Origin: Pseudopyrenochaeta lycopersici
Lineage: Eukaryota; Ascomycota; Dothideomycetes; Pleosporales; Pseudopyrenochaetaceae
Length of the DNA stretch: 64,000 bases
Direction: 5' to 3'
Assembly (NCBI GenBank): GCA_003313425.1
Contig: NHZP01000009.1
Location: 806,001 to 870,000, forward strand
Shown here: piece after piece, positions 20,937-32,678 of the stretch
How the letters are laid out: each line of letters begins with the position of its first letter
How positions within the stretch are numbered: position 1 is the first letter of the stretch
Notes under the pieces: generated by a model
Seen by the model: only the letters and a program-made list of their open reading frames with translations
What the model was told of the DNA's origin: nothing
Databases searched by the model: none
Program-made: the position numbers and the translations under genes

Positions 20937-23900
20937 ATGTTCCGCGATCCCGTCCTGCCGCGCTCGGTCGACGACGCGGAGGAGCATTCGCGAGGAGAAA
21001 GAATGCCGCCAGGGCACCAAGGGGAACCTCCGCCAGCTTACCACAGATCGCCAACTCAAACAGGCCCATCGAACCAGCACCACTCCCCAACAACGCCCGC
21101 GCCCTTGCCGCTCCACCACTCCAATTTCCACCCCCATCAACACCATCGCCCTCCCCCATCGCCCGGCACCACCGACCTCCCGCCCATTGGCACCGCCCTC
21201 TATTCGCGCGACGCCTCCAGATACTACGACCCGACCTCAGACAATGGAGAGCGCGCCCTAGCCCGGGACACGGCGCGTTACGACAACCACTATCCGCCTC
21301 AGGTACGTCTCCATCTGCTTCTGCTCCATCAAATTCATTGCTCTGCTTGCACATGCAGGGATAATAAAAAAAAACCGCATCCTAACGATGAAACTCAGCA
21401 GACTCGCGATACCCAGCCCTACCCAGACCCGCGACCCCCACAAAGCCCCTACGACAAGGTCTATCAGTCGCCCGTCACCACCTCGTACGCGCATCACTCG
21501 CCGCTGCAGCGTCCGCTTTCACAACATCAACACGCCGGCGGAATGGAGGCCATGTCTCACTCCCCTGTCTCCCCGACAGTATACCAGTCGATGAATCGGG
21601 GTGCAGTGCAGCCGCCACCAAGCTATGCGCCGAGACCCCCGTTCAAGGAGGACGTCAGTGAAAATCACGTCTCGCAGCATTCTCCCTCCGCGTTGCTCAC
21701 CCCCAAGCAGGCACCGCCTCCGACGCGCGCCGATCCCATGTCTCTCTCGAGCATCATGTCTTCCGGCGTAGACAATGACCCTCCACCAAAGACCCAGCAG
21801 CTCCCGCCTGTCAGCTCTGATCCCTATCGGCTCTCAAAACCACCGCTTAACCCCCTCTTCGTCAAGCAGGAGGCCATGACATCTCCTGCACCTCCCGAGC
21901 TGCCCCCACACGACAATGGCTATCCCCCTCGAGGGACGTATGAGTCTATGCCGCCTGTCAGCAGCCTGCAACCCCCACCGCAGTTTGCATCTCGCGAGTT
22001 GCCCGTGCCGGACGAGGCTGAAGTCGAAGCCGCCGTCGCACACATTGAAACCAAGCAAATGAACGATCTGGAGGAATCAGGGACCCCGCATGAGCATGAG
22101 CATTACAAGCAGCGCAGCCAGAAACGCACCATAGAGGTCTCCAGCGCGGAACAAGGCAAACGCAAGCGACGACGGACCGCCACCCTTGTGCGCTTCCAAG
22201 ACGTCCTCAGCGCTCACCGTGACTATGCCAAACAGTCATACAACATGGAACACGAAGGCGACGCCTGGCAGCAAGTCCAGAGCCAAGAAATTGCCGAGGA
22301 GAAGGAGCGCAAGAAGGACATGCAACGCAAGCGAAGGCGAGAGAAGACGATACAAAACGAGGAAGCCAAGCGTGCAGAGGCACTGGCAAAGGCTGGCCAG
22401 GCTGACAACGAGGAAGAGAAAGAGAGGCACCTCCTGGCTGCCCAGAAAGCCGAACGCAAAGCAAAGACAACCACCCAACTCCTGCAAGGTGGTGCCCCTA
22501 GCAAGGATATTCGGGAAGTTACTCCACATGGACCAAACCTCGAGGGCGGTACCATGAGTTCTTTCCAAGCATCCGACGACCTTGGTGGCGGCGGAAAGCG
22601 CAAAGGCAACCGCGGCACCGGACGCCTCAAGAAGAGCAAGGAACAGAAACAAGCAGAGAAGGATGCTGCTGCTGCAGGTCAGGCCGCCATCGATCGTGGT
22701 GATGACCTTCCTCTTATTGCCCCGCGGGAAGAAGCACGCCTTGACTCATTGAGAGGCCGGAGCCACACGGAGGATCTTGGTCCAGTGGTCCTCACATCCT
22801 ACGACTCGTCCGTATATCGCAATATCTACCAGCAGATCGTGAAGGACCTGGCTCGCAAGGACGTTCCCAAGGTTGTCCGCATCAAGGAAAACTCATTGTC
22901 TACGAAACAGTCGAATCTCCGCAAGACAGCACAACTAGCTGCCAAGGAGGCACGCCGCTGGCAGATGCGAACCAACAAAAACCAGAAAGATACGCAAGCT
23001 AGGGCAAAACGAGGAATGCGCGAAATGCTCGCATTCTGGAAGAGGAACGAGCGCGACGAGCGCGAGTCGCGGAAGAATGCCGAGCGTCAAGAATTGGAGA
23101 GCGCGAAGAAGGCTGAAGCAGACCGGGAAGCCAATCGACAGAAGCGCAAGCTGAACTTTCTCATCTCGCAAACGGAACTCTACTCCCATTTCATTGGTAA
23201 GAAGGCAAGGACATCTGAGATCGAGAGGTCCACAGACGATGCCGACGCCGCTGCCGCTGCAGGTACACCAGAAGAATCACATAAGCCCGGCATTGATGTC
23301 GACAGCCTCCCTACCGAGGCTGGCGGTAAGGTGACCAACTTTGAGGATCTGGACTTCGATAATGAGGATGAGAGCGCTCTCAACGCCGCTGCGATGGCTA
23401 ACGCTCAACACGCCATTCAGGAGGCGCAAGATCGAGCTCGTGCTTTCAACAAACCTGGCGGTGACGAAGACGATGGCGAGCTCAATTTCCAAAATCCTTC
23501 TGGTCTGCAAAACAAAGAAGATTGGATACCTCAACCCGGCATGCTCAACTGTACTCTCAAAGAATACCAACTCAAGGGCCTCAATTGGCTTGTTAATCTA
23601 TACGAGCAAGGTATCAACGGTATCCTTGCAGACGAAATGGGTCTTGGTAAGACTGTTCAATCGATCTCAGTTATGGCATATCTTGCTGAGAGGTACAACA
23701 TTTGGGGTCCTTTCCTCGTTATCGCCCCGGCGTCGACACTACACAACTGGCAACAGGAAATTTCCAAGTTTGTTCCAGACCTGAACGTAATTCCATACTG
23801 GGGCACCGCAAAGGACCGAAAGATTCTGCGCAAGCTCTGGGATCGGAAACACGTTACTTATACCAGGGACTCGCCGTTCCACGTGGTGGTTTCCTCTTAT

Positions 23901-26158
23901 CAACTGGTTGTTCAGGACGCACAGTACTTCCAGAAGATGCGCTGGCAGTACATGATCCTCGATGAAGCCCAAGCCATCAAGTCGTCACAGAGTTCTAGGT
24001 GGAAGAGCTTGCTAGGTTTCCACTCGCGCAATCGGCTGCTTCTGACCGGTACGCCCATTCAAAACAACATGCAGGAACTCTGGGCTCTTCTCCATTTCAT
24101 CATGCCGAGCTTGTTCGATTCGCACGACGAGTTTAGTGAATGGTTCTCCAAGGACATTGAGAGTCACGCACAGAGTAACACCAAGCTTAACGAAGACCAG
24201 CTGAGGCGATTACACATGATCTTGAAGCCTTTCATGTTGCGACGTGTCAAGAAGCATGTGCAGAAAGAGCTGGGAGATAAGATTGAGCTAGATGTCTACT
24301 GCGACCTCACCTACCGACAGCGTGCCTACTACGCCAACCTGCGTAACAAGATCAGCATCATGGACTTGATTGAGAAGGCTGTTGGAGACGATCAAGACAG
24401 CGCGACGCTCATGAATCTTGTCATGCAGTTCAGGAAGGTTTGTAACCATCCTGACCTCTTCGAGCGCGCTGATACTTGGTCTCCGTTTTCCTTCGCCTAC
24501 TTTGCCGAGACGGCGTCGTTTATGCGCGAAGGCCAGAACGTACGTGTTGCATATTCTACCAGGAACTGGATCGAGTACTCATTACCACGACTTGTTTGCC
24601 GGAATGGTGGCCGACTTGATATCGCTGGCCCAGAAAATCCAAAGGCAGGCTTCAAGGGCCACTATCTGGATAACCTCATGAATATCTGGAGCCCGGACAA
24701 TGTTGCGCTGTCCACTCGTGAAGCTGGCGCGTTTTCTTGGCTTCGCTTCTCTGACTTGTCAACGAACGAGGCATCAAAGATTGCGAAGAGCGACCTTTTC
24801 CAGCGAGCTCTTGCTGCCGACGAGAAGCCAAACCACGCTGGTCGGTTCAACGTAATGTACGACGACGAGAATGGTGGATGGGAGCCGAAAAAGTCGATGT
24901 TCAACATTGTTGATCGCCAAAATCGCGCTCCACTGGCGGACATTACTACCGAAGGCTACATGCACAATCTTCTGAACGTGTCACAGTCTGCATTCGAGAA
25001 GACAGGCTTGAATGTGATTGAACCGTGTGCCAAGCCAGGAGCATCCGCACCGCCGATTGAGCTCTACTGCGCAAGCCAAGGCGTCATCGCAGAGAAACAG
25101 AGGGACTTTTTCAACATTCCTATTCGGAACGCCTTGTTCGGCGTTTCGGACAAGACTGAGCAAGCCCTTTTGGAGTCGAAGGTGGACAGCACCGCTCTGA
25201 CGGTCCGCAACAAGCTTCCTCCGCCGACTAATGAGAGAACGCGCTACACACACATTGAGGCTCCATCCATGTCACGCTTCGTTACCGACTCTGGTAAGCT
25301 GGCTCGTTTGGATGCTTTGCTGAAGGAGCTCAAGGCGAACGATCACCGTGTCCTGCTTTACTTCCAGATGACTAGGATGATCGATCTCATGGAGGAGTAC
25401 TTGACGTACCGAAACTACAAGTACTGCCGCCTTGACGGATCCACCAAGCTCGAAGACCGCCGTGACACAGTTGCCGACTTCCAGTCTGACCCATCCATCT
25501 TCGTGTTCCTGCTGTCCACCCGTGCTGGTGGACTGGGTATCAACTTGACATCGGCAGACACGGTCATCTTCTACGACTCGGACTGGAATCCGACGATCGA
25601 TTCGCAAGCCATGGATCGTGCTCATCGTCTGGGCCAGACGCGACAGGTCACTGTGTACCGTCTTATCACGCGAGGCACGATCGAAGAGCGTATCCGCAAG
25701 CGTGCTCTCCAGAAAGAGGAAGTGCAGCGTGTTGTCATTTCCGGTGGCGGCGGCGCGGGAGTCGACTTCAACACTCGATCCAGGGAGAACCGTACCAAGG
25801 ACATGGCCATGTGGCTCGTGGATGACGACCAAGCAGCCGAGATCGAGAAGAAGGAGGCTGAGCTGGCAGAGCAAGAGAAGAATGCTCCGCCGGGAAAGAA
25901 GCGCAACAAGAAGAAGCGAGTCGAGGCCAATCTCGACGACATGTATCATGAGGGTGAGTGAATGCTATGATTGAATGTTTATGCTACATTTACTGACGCC
26001 GGGTAGGCGAAGGACATTTCGACGAAAGCGCCAAGGCCAGCGGTGCTGCGACGCCAATACCTGCGACAGAAGCGGCTCCCGGCAAGAAGAAGAAGGGACT
26101 TAGCAAGAAGGCAAAGACTGCAAAGCAGCGTCTTGCGGTTGCTGATGGCGAGGTTTAA
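20937..26158 (+). CDS. INO80: INO80 chromatin-remodelling ATPase
   Basis: Three exons: 20937-21302, 21399-25953 and 26007-26158, 1690 aa. The N-terminal about 550 residues are Pro/Ser/His-rich and disordered. A DBINO domain spans about 585-720 (opening [13 protein letters not shown]). The Snf2 ATPase has motif [10 protein letters not shown] (about 867-875), motif II DEAQ (about 977, where most Snf2 enzymes have DEAH) and GTPIQNN. A long INO80-type insertion separates it from the helicase C lobe ([50 protein letters not shown]; about 1436-1560). DBINO plus DEAQ plus the split ATPase identify INO80 against Swr1 or Fun30. It slides nucleosomes and edits H2A.Z, and works in transcription, replication and repair. 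Intron 1 (96 nt, GTACGT donor, CTAAC branch) has no stop and keeps frame. The last exon is Lys-rich. The start could alternatively be the in-frame ATG at 21003. Confidence 0.97.
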
Positions 26159-27344
26159 TGTTGTAACACTACCTACTTTCTTTCCATTTCTACATTTTTG
26201 TGCCGGTAGCGCAACGGCGCAGTGGCAGCACACTTTAGTTTGTTATCTTGGTGGCCTCTGGAGGGTGAGGGCCATTGCATATGTACACTATCATTGTGCT
26301 TGTTATCGGATCGGCGCTTATCGTTTGCTAAGGGATACGTGAGGCCGCGATTGAAAGGCCTTTGTATCGTTCTGCATAGATGAAGGGAGTACAAAAATCT
26401 AGAGTGTATGCTTTTGACTATGCACTGTTGTCGAGTGTTGTGGCGCATTGAAGAATTGCAGGGCTAGAAAAGAGTCGAAGCTACCTATGCGCCTTTCCCG
26501 GGTCCAAGCGGCTTCAACGGCGCCGCATAAAACGCCGAATGAAACGAAGAACATTGTCATGCTGCTGAGGGCAACGAGTAGGATGTGATGGTTCTCAAGG
26601 ACGTTTGGCCTTGGGTGCGGTTACAAATGCTGATTGCGCCTCATTTGGGAATCCTTCCGGTCGCTCAAGCATGGAAGGGGCGACACCGAATGCGGGTGAT
26701 GCCGGCTAACCGTGTAAAAGTCGTTCCCCCAACAAAGTATGGATAGTTGTGATGGGTTCTTTCTCGCCATTAGCAATGTCCATCAATGCAATCGTCTCTT
26801 TTTTTATTATTGCATGATGTAGCATGGAAAAATATTCCGCGCGGTTTGCTAACCATGCATCATCAAAAACGAGAAAAGTGTACGTAGGGTAGGTAGCAGT
26901 TAGCGCGGTAAGACTCTAAAATTACCTATTTCCGCCGGGTTGGGGAGCAGTGCTGACACGGGTGGCGCTGGGGCCGCGGCGATTGGCTGCCCCTCCAGGA
27001 CTTGGGCTGGATGGGGGATACTGGGCTGGGGCTGGGCTGGCTAGCATGCCCCCTTCTCAACCCTTCTTGGCGTCCAAAGGCTCGGTCGTAGTGCCACCGT
27101 CGTGTTCCCTTTTTTGTTCGCGATCTCAGCAATTTCTCCTGTGGTACCCTCTCCGCCGCCGCCCACTTCCGCCTGCCCTGCCTGCAGCGTCGCAGGCTCT
27201 CCGCTCCGTGTAACGACGTCGACAAAGGCCCGCGCCGCCCGCTCCTTTGCCCACCTGTCTCTTTCCTCCTGGCATGGTCGCATAGCCCCCGTTCGTCTCA
27301 CCAACAAAGTCGCTCGCTACATTCACACTCGATAATCGCACACC
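26159..27344. other. Intergenic: INO80 3' flank and transporter promoter
   Basis: 1.2 kb with no recognisable gene. The final 400 bp (26940-27344) is GC/pyrimidine-rich, as in fungal promoters and 5' leaders. Confidence 0.55.
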
Positions 27345-28496
27345 ATGGGTACGTTGGCCGCGCTGCATGCGCACACGCGCGAACAGTACCGACAACAGAC
27401 TGACTGCCATGACAGTAGAGAAACGCCCCTCGACCGACGGGCTCGTCGACAACATCGACCCCCGCGGCTCCAACGAGCTGGAATTGGAGGAGCTGCCCAC
27501 ATTCGAGAAGCCAGCACAGGAAGCCGCGCCATTGCCCCTCAAAGAGAAGCTGATCACATGTTTCTGGATTGCGCTCAACACCCTCTCGACGCTGGGTTTG
27601 ATTTTCCTAAGTAAACGGTACGCCTGACATGCCGAACCTCAACAACCTCGAAGCGACTTGCTGACGGCCCAAACAGAGTGTTCAGCGACAAGCAGCTCAA
27701 AGCCTGCCAGCTCATGGTTGTCATGTGGCATTTCACCGCCACAGGGCTCGTCCTCTTCATCTCGACTCTCGGCCCCTTCCGCGCCTTCAAAGCCGTGCGC
27801 CTGAATGTCTGGAACATGCTGCCCGTCTGCGGCTTCTTCGCCGGCTACGTCGTCCTCGGCAACCTCAGCTTGACCTTCAACTCGATTGGCTTCTACCAGC
27901 TCTCCAAAGTCATGACCACGCCCACCGTCGTGCTCATCAACTTTGTCCTGTTCCGCAAGATGGTTACAAGATACATGCTGGCCGCCATTCTCGCCACATG
28001 CATTGGCGTCAGCTTGACCATGAACGCCGAAGCCAAAACCCAGCTCTTCGGCGTTATCATCGCGACACTGGCCTTCTGCTCAACCGCTCTTTACCAGATT
28101 TGGATCGGCAAGAAGATTGAAGATTTCGCCGTCTCCCCGCCCCAGCTCCTCCTCAACCAAGCGCCCATCTCCGTCTGCCTGCTCCTCCCCTTCGTTCCCT
28201 TCTTCGACACCATCCCAGACCTCTCCCAGGTCCCCACCAACATCCTCTGGAGTGTATGCGCCTCCGGCATCATGGCATCCATGTACAACCTCTCGCAGTT
28301 TCTAATCATCGGCCGCACGTCGGCGCTTACCTTCAACATTGTCAGCCATCTCAAGACGATCTTAATTTTGTCGATAGGCTGGTACAGCGAGGGCAAGATT
28401 CTGAGCCTGAGAGAGTGGTGTGGTGTTCTGCTTGCGTTGGGCGGTGGCTGGGTCTACTCGCATCTTGCCCTCAAGATGAAGAAGCAGCCCAAATAA
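27345..28496 (+). CDS. SLC35E3-like nucleotide-sugar/triose-phosphate transporter family protein
   Basis: Preferred model: exons 27345-27348, 27416-27617 and 27677-28496, 341 aa. ATG plus one base forms a four-base coding exon, followed by an intron with donor GTACGT and acceptor GACAG. A simpler alternative starts at the ATG at 27409, giving 342 aa and the same protein from the fourth residue on. After a short acidic cytosolic N-terminus the protein is almost entirely membrane segments (about 9-10), with the TPT-family pattern LNTLSTLGLIFLSKRVF at the first helix, KVMTTPTVVLINFVLF near the middle and SHLKTILILSIGW near the end. Closest recognised group is SLC35E3 of the drug/metabolite transporter superfamily, a Golgi-type solute exchanger with poorly defined substrate. 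The KKQP tail could be a retrieval signal. Confidence 0.88.
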
Positions 28497-30118
28497 AGAG
28501 ACGGCGTTGAATCGGTGATTACAGGTGCATGATACTTGTTGTACAACGAGCATGAGCATTGTACGGGGTTTGGGCATTTCCTTTAATGTTGGGATCCTAC
28601 TGGATACGGACTGTCTGAGTACGCGACGCACAGCACATCACAGCGACTGAGCGACATGGACGCTTCGATATTTTTTCACGCCCATATTCATATTTTTGAC
28701 GATGATAGATTACATGGCTTGAGGACACAACAGCAACTACTTCGATAAGGGCTTTTTAGGGTCATTAGCAGGAGTTCTTACCTTGGGGAAGGGTGGCGGC
28801 ACAAACCGCTTTGTCGTATTTCTCACAAGTGCGCTTTTCATTTTTTTAACCTGCTCCATACTTATTATTCCCCATGAATATTTCCATGTCTGGGGTAATG
28901 CTTTTCAATGGGCGTTTAGATACTCCAAATGAACATATCTGAAACTTCATCATCTCGCAAGGTTTCCCTCCCATGACAATTGGGCTTCTCTCCCCCTTTA
29001 TGGTTTCACGTTTGCATTACACATTTCGCATTTCGCCGCGAACAGCATGGGTTCGCTCTTATCTTCGAGAGGGAAGAAGGTCCGACGTATCAAATATGCA
29101 GCGGATCAGTCGGCCGTATCTTAATACGCATTCTTACTTTCTCCGCCAAAGCGCCGTAACATTGCAAAACGGCCTAACATTTCAATTAGACACGCACGTA
29201 GACATGCACTGCTGCCGTATGCTTCCGTATACTTACCTCCTTCTCCAATCCCGCTCAGAACGAGAATAACAGAAGACATCAAGCACGTCGCCTCAGTCTC
29301 TTGATTCCGCCTTATCCGCTCTACACATGCACTGCCTTCCACCACCCTTCCATGCAGTCTTCGACCGCGCTGCCTAAACAGGAATGCCCACGCCGATCCT
29401 CACCGCACGTGACGAGGCGCGATGGCGGCGGGGCTGAGCACCGCAAATAACACGAGCTCATGAGCACAGCAAGAAAAAGCACAGACGCCAGCCTGTCAGC
29501 CCTGGGGAAGGAAATATGCTCAGCCTTCCTCCCGCGGCCACCCTCTGAACTTCCCAATCCGACCGTAGGCTCTGCGCTTCGCTGTTTCGTGCTGCGAATG
29601 CGATCCACGCCAGGGAGCGGCCACACCGGTGAGCGCGCGCGTGATGCAGGGAAATGTGCGAATTGGGTAAGCTTACCGCATGGGGAAGTGGTAGGGCGCC
29701 GGGGGCTATGACGTTTGTGGAAGGCCTGATCGGTGCTGTGATGTAGCGTGAGGCAGAGCGAGGCAGAGTTGTTGGAATGTGTTAGTGTGATTGGGGGATG
29801 GAGGGGAGGGAGATGGAGGGTGGGAGGGTATATAGCTGTGGGTTGTTTCCATGCTGAAGGAGGAAGAACTATTAACATCTTTCTACTTTGATAGTTCGGA
29901 TTGTGTGGATCGATCAACTACGCCTACGCATATACACGCTAAAGAGTCTTTACTATATTGATATCGACGAGGCTTTTATACTTTTCCATTCAAATCAAAT
30001 ACCAATCACGCTCAAGTCAATCGCAAAACATCCTCCGCGAGCGAGATATACAACACCATCAACCACTTTGACTACACGTCTCGAGCAATCTACACACAAT
30101 ATCTACCCAGTATCCACC
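28497..30118. other. Intergenic: transporter 3' flank and promoter of small glycine-rich gene
   Basis: 1.6 kb. A TATATAG box lies at 29829-29835, about 285 bp before the next ATG, suggesting a long 5' leader of A/C-rich sequence (29880-30118). An antisense open frame (29321-29917) is Pro/Ser/His-rich and looks random. No other gene seen. Confidence 0.55.
29829..29835 (+). promoter_or_regulatory. TATA-like box upstream of MGCGSSK gene
   Basis: TATATAG follows a G/A-rich tract and precedes a roughly 285-bp stretch with the composition of a fungal 5' leader. Inferred core promoter of the gene at 30119; position only, no activity data. Confidence 0.45.
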
Positions 30119-30352
30119 ATGGGCTGCGGTTCCTCAAAGCAAGCATACGACTACCCCCCGCCTATGCGGCATGCGCGTAAAGGCCGACACCACCACAACA
30201 ACCATTACAACGGCTACGCAGCCTCAGGGGGCGGTGGAGGTGGATGGTTCAGCGGCGGTGATGGAGGCGGTGGAGGATGGGGAGGTGGAGATGGCGGCGG
30301 CGGCGGTGGTGGTAGTGGAGGAGACGGAGGAGGTGGTGGAGGGGGTTGTTAA
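30119..30352 (+). CDS. Small glycine-rich protein with N-terminal acylation motif
   Basis: Single exon, 77 aa. The sequence opens MGCGSSKQAYDYPPP. MG followed by Ser at position 6 (after Met) is an N-myristoylation motif, and the adjacent Cys3 is a likely palmitoylation site; this is the dual-acyl pattern of many membrane-tethered signalling proteins. A His/Asn-rich patch (KGRHHHNNHYN) precedes a roughly 45-residue low-complexity tail of Gly with Asp, Ser and Trp that ends in Cys. No catalytic domain is present. The ATG has a good context (CCACC before it) and is the first after a TATA-type promoter. I infer a peripheral membrane protein of unknown function. The Gly tail might mediate self-association. 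The codons for Gly are GGN mixtures, so the repeat is not a pure microsatellite. Confidence 0.7.
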   Translation: MGCGSSKQAYDYPPPMRHARKGRHHHNNHYNGYAASGGGGGGWFSGGDGGGGGWGGGDGGGGGGGSGGDGGGGGGGC

Positions 30353-30752
30353 GAAGAAATGTACGAATTACAAGGGGAAAGATTAAAGACGGCGTTTTGG
30401 CAATACCACTTGGACTTTGATGCAGCATGAAATAAGATTACGAATTGAGATTCAGATTAAAGTAACACTGTCTCCTCACTTTTCTGTCAACTGTGATATA
30501 TGAGTGTTTCTATGAAGTTATATCTATGCCAAACCATGGAGTGAGATCGTACAATGTCACAATGAGATACCACCCCTGCTCTTTTTTCAATGTAAAATGT
30601 CGCACTTGACTACAATTGCGTTCAGTTTGCTGAACGCTAAGATCTACACAATGGAATCCAAATAACACCTCTCCTCGGCTTTGATCATTCCTATGGAAGC
30701 ACTGTCTCTATGCCGCATGACCCTCGTCGCAGTGGGGTAGATCGACGACGGA
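30353..30752. other. Convergent 3' flanks
   Basis: 400 bp between two converging genes. AT-rich 3' UTR-like sequence, nothing else seen. Confidence 0.6.
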
Positions 30753-32678
30753 CTATCCTGAGAAAGCGAACTGTTCATAGAAACACCTCATTTCGTCAGC
30801 AGTCAAGCCGATATCTTCCGCTTCCACCTTCTCTCCGTTGTCCTCTGCTTGAGGCGGACAGTAAGGCAAATCTTGGTCACCCTCCATGCCGGTGACGTGC
30901 GGTGTGCTCATCTTCTGCGGCTGTGCAGGAGGAGCCTCGACCGCTGGGGAAGAGCGAACTTTCTTCGCCTTCTTGATTGGCCTGGAAGCGCTGGATAGAG
31001 ACGGGTTGCCATCGCCTTTGGTAGAGGAGTCCGAGAAACCGTTCTTGCGCTTCTTTGAGGCTGAGGAGGGAGAGATGGGGGGCGTAGAGTCTTGGGATTG
31101 AGTCTGTCGAGGTGTAGAAACTCCCAAAGACTCATCGATGGAGGAGTCAAGAATCGGTGGTGAGGCGGGTACTGGCTTGACTGCTTGTTCAGCTTTTCCT
31201 GAAAAATCCTTCAAGATCGCAGATGGTTTCATTTTCTTGAAACGGATTCGCTGGTTATTTGGCATAGCCTTAGAATCACCTTCCTCAGTTCCGGTGTACT
31301 TGCGCTTCTTGCATGGCAAGCCTGGCCGGGTCTTTTCCACATCGACGGCCTTTTTAGGTGCCGTGTTCTTCAAAGCGGGTTTCTTACGCCGCTCTTGAAC
31401 CTCGTCCTCGACTCCTCCGTGAGACTTTGTTTTCAGCGACTTCATGGGAATTTTGATGCGCTTCGGCGCCGGCTCATTAGCTTGGTTCCCAATGGTGCGA
31501 AGCTTCGGAGCCGCACTCGCTTTCTCTGCGACCTTGTCTTCCTGTTCCTTCCCATGCATTGCAGTATGGCAGTGGTCCTCTGTTCCTGCTGTCGACTTAC
31601 GCTTCTTGTTGTTAACCTGTTGAAGCTTCGGTTTTGTCAAGTCAGCACCATCTTTGGCCTCACTGCGCCTCACCACCCTCTTGGGCTTGATCACTGGGTC
31701 CTCATCGTCTTCTGGTTCATCAATGTCAGTACCCTTGACATTTCCCGGCTGACTCTCTTGTTGTGCCCCTTGGATCGCCTTCGCCTCTCGTTCTCTCCTA
31801 CGTTCCTTTGCTTCCATCCTCATACGTGCATCTTCTCGCTTCTCAATGGTATTTTTGTCCTTGACAGCGCTCATATGCAATACCATGAACGAAATCTCGC
31901 GTTCAACGAGGTTGATTGGCGGCGGCCTACGTGGTTCCTTACCATCCCGCCTATCCTTTGCAGTAAGCCTTCCCTTCTCTATATCCATAAACTTCTGGAT
32001 AATGCGCTGAGCGAGAACATTGCCTCTCTGCTGTAGGTCGGGTGCATGGCAGGACTTGTGATCTTCCTGTTCTGAGGGAGAGCGAGAATAATCCTTCATG
32101 CTGAGCTTCCAGGAACCGTTCTTGTTATCCGGATCCAGGGGGTGCCAGTTGATAACCAAGTCCGAATGCTTGCAAAAGGAGACCTGTGATGAGTTGACCA
32201 TGTGACGGGGGCTCTCAGAGGAATAAAAGCAATCATTAAAACGGACACTCTTCGAGAGGGCGGGTTCCTCAGGCCGATAAGCATCCACAGGGTGGTAGCC
32301 GGAGTTTTCTTTGAATGCTGTTCCATTCTGAATCGCCGTTCCAAGATTCTGCAGCGCTTGGAGACTTGGAATTATAGGCCGTTGCGTGTCTTGGGTAAGC
32401 ATAAGAGCCTCTCCCGGTTGTCCGTATGTGCTCTTGTTGGTTTTCAACTTCTGTTGGTGCGCTCCCTTCTTTCCTGACACTATGGAGCCTCCATCTCCAC
32501 TCTTTACTTGGCCTAGGAGATCCCGCAAAACAGATTTGGATGTTGTCTTTGCGGGGGGTGGCATGTCGTCCTCCTCGTCCGAAGACTCGACCAGGATAGC
32601 GACATCCTTCATGCCTGTGAGTGACAATGGCTTACCGGTGCCGTTATTCTTCCTCTTCAGTGCGATTATCGCCTCCAT
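30753..32678 (-). CDS. Hypothetical lysine-rich, disordered (nuclear-type) protein
   Basis: Single exon, 641 aa, ATG at 32678. I do not recognise a family. The N-terminus (MEAIIALKRKNNGTGKPLSL) is followed by an acidic SSDEEDD patch. The middle contains a short possibly structured segment (VINWHPLDPDN, then LAQRIIQKFMDIEKGRLT) and a highly charged helical stretch (ARMRMEAKERRREREAK). Several basic bipartite NLS-like clusters follow (KPKRVVRR, PKRIKIP, PIKKAKKVR) with many Ser/Pro and PPISP sites. The C-terminus (LTADEMRCFYEQFAFSG) looks like a short conserved helix. Composition suggests a nuclear or chromatin-associated scaffold; this is inference only. Confidence 0.8.
   Translation of the reverse strand: MEAIIALKRKNNGTGKPLSLTGMKDVAILVESSDEEDDMPPPAKTTSKSVLRDLLGQVKSGDGGSIVSGKKGAHQQKLKTNKSTYGQPGEALMLTQDTQRPIIPSLQALQNLGTAIQNGTAFKENSGYHPVDAYRPEEPALSKSVRFNDCFYSSESPRHMVNSSQVSFCKHSDLVINWHPLDPDNKNGSWKLSMKDYSRSPSEQEDHKSCHAPDLQQRGNVLAQRIIQKFMDIEKGRLTAKDRRDGKEPRRPPPINLVEREISFMVLHMSAVKDKNTIEKREDARMRMEAKERRREREAKAIQGAQQESQPGNVKGTDIDEPEDDEDPVIKPKRVVRRSEAKDGADLTKPKLQQVNNKKRKSTAGTEDHCHTAMHGKEQEDKVAEKASAAPKLRTIGNQANEPAPKRIKIPMKSLKTKSHGGVEDEVQERRKKPALKNTAPKKAVDVEKTRPGLPCKKRKYTGTEEGDSKAMPNNQRIRFKKMKPSAILKDFSGKAEQAVKPVPASPPILDSSIDESLGVSTPRQTQSQDSTPPISPSSASKKRKNGFSDSSTKGDGNPSLSSASRPIKKAKKVRSSPAVEAPPAQPQKMSTPHVTGMEGDQDLPYCPPQAEDNGEKVEAEDIGLTADEMRCFYEQFAFSG

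Noticed and set aside
20701..21354. 217-codon minus-strand ORF and other large frames around 19800-21500
   Set aside because: GC-rich DNA yields long chance frames; they overlap the INO80 leader and first exon antisense and lack coding pattern.
29321..29917. 198-codon minus-strand ORF
   Set aside because: Random-looking Pro/His/Ser-rich translation, antisense to the promoter and leader of the MGCGSSK gene.
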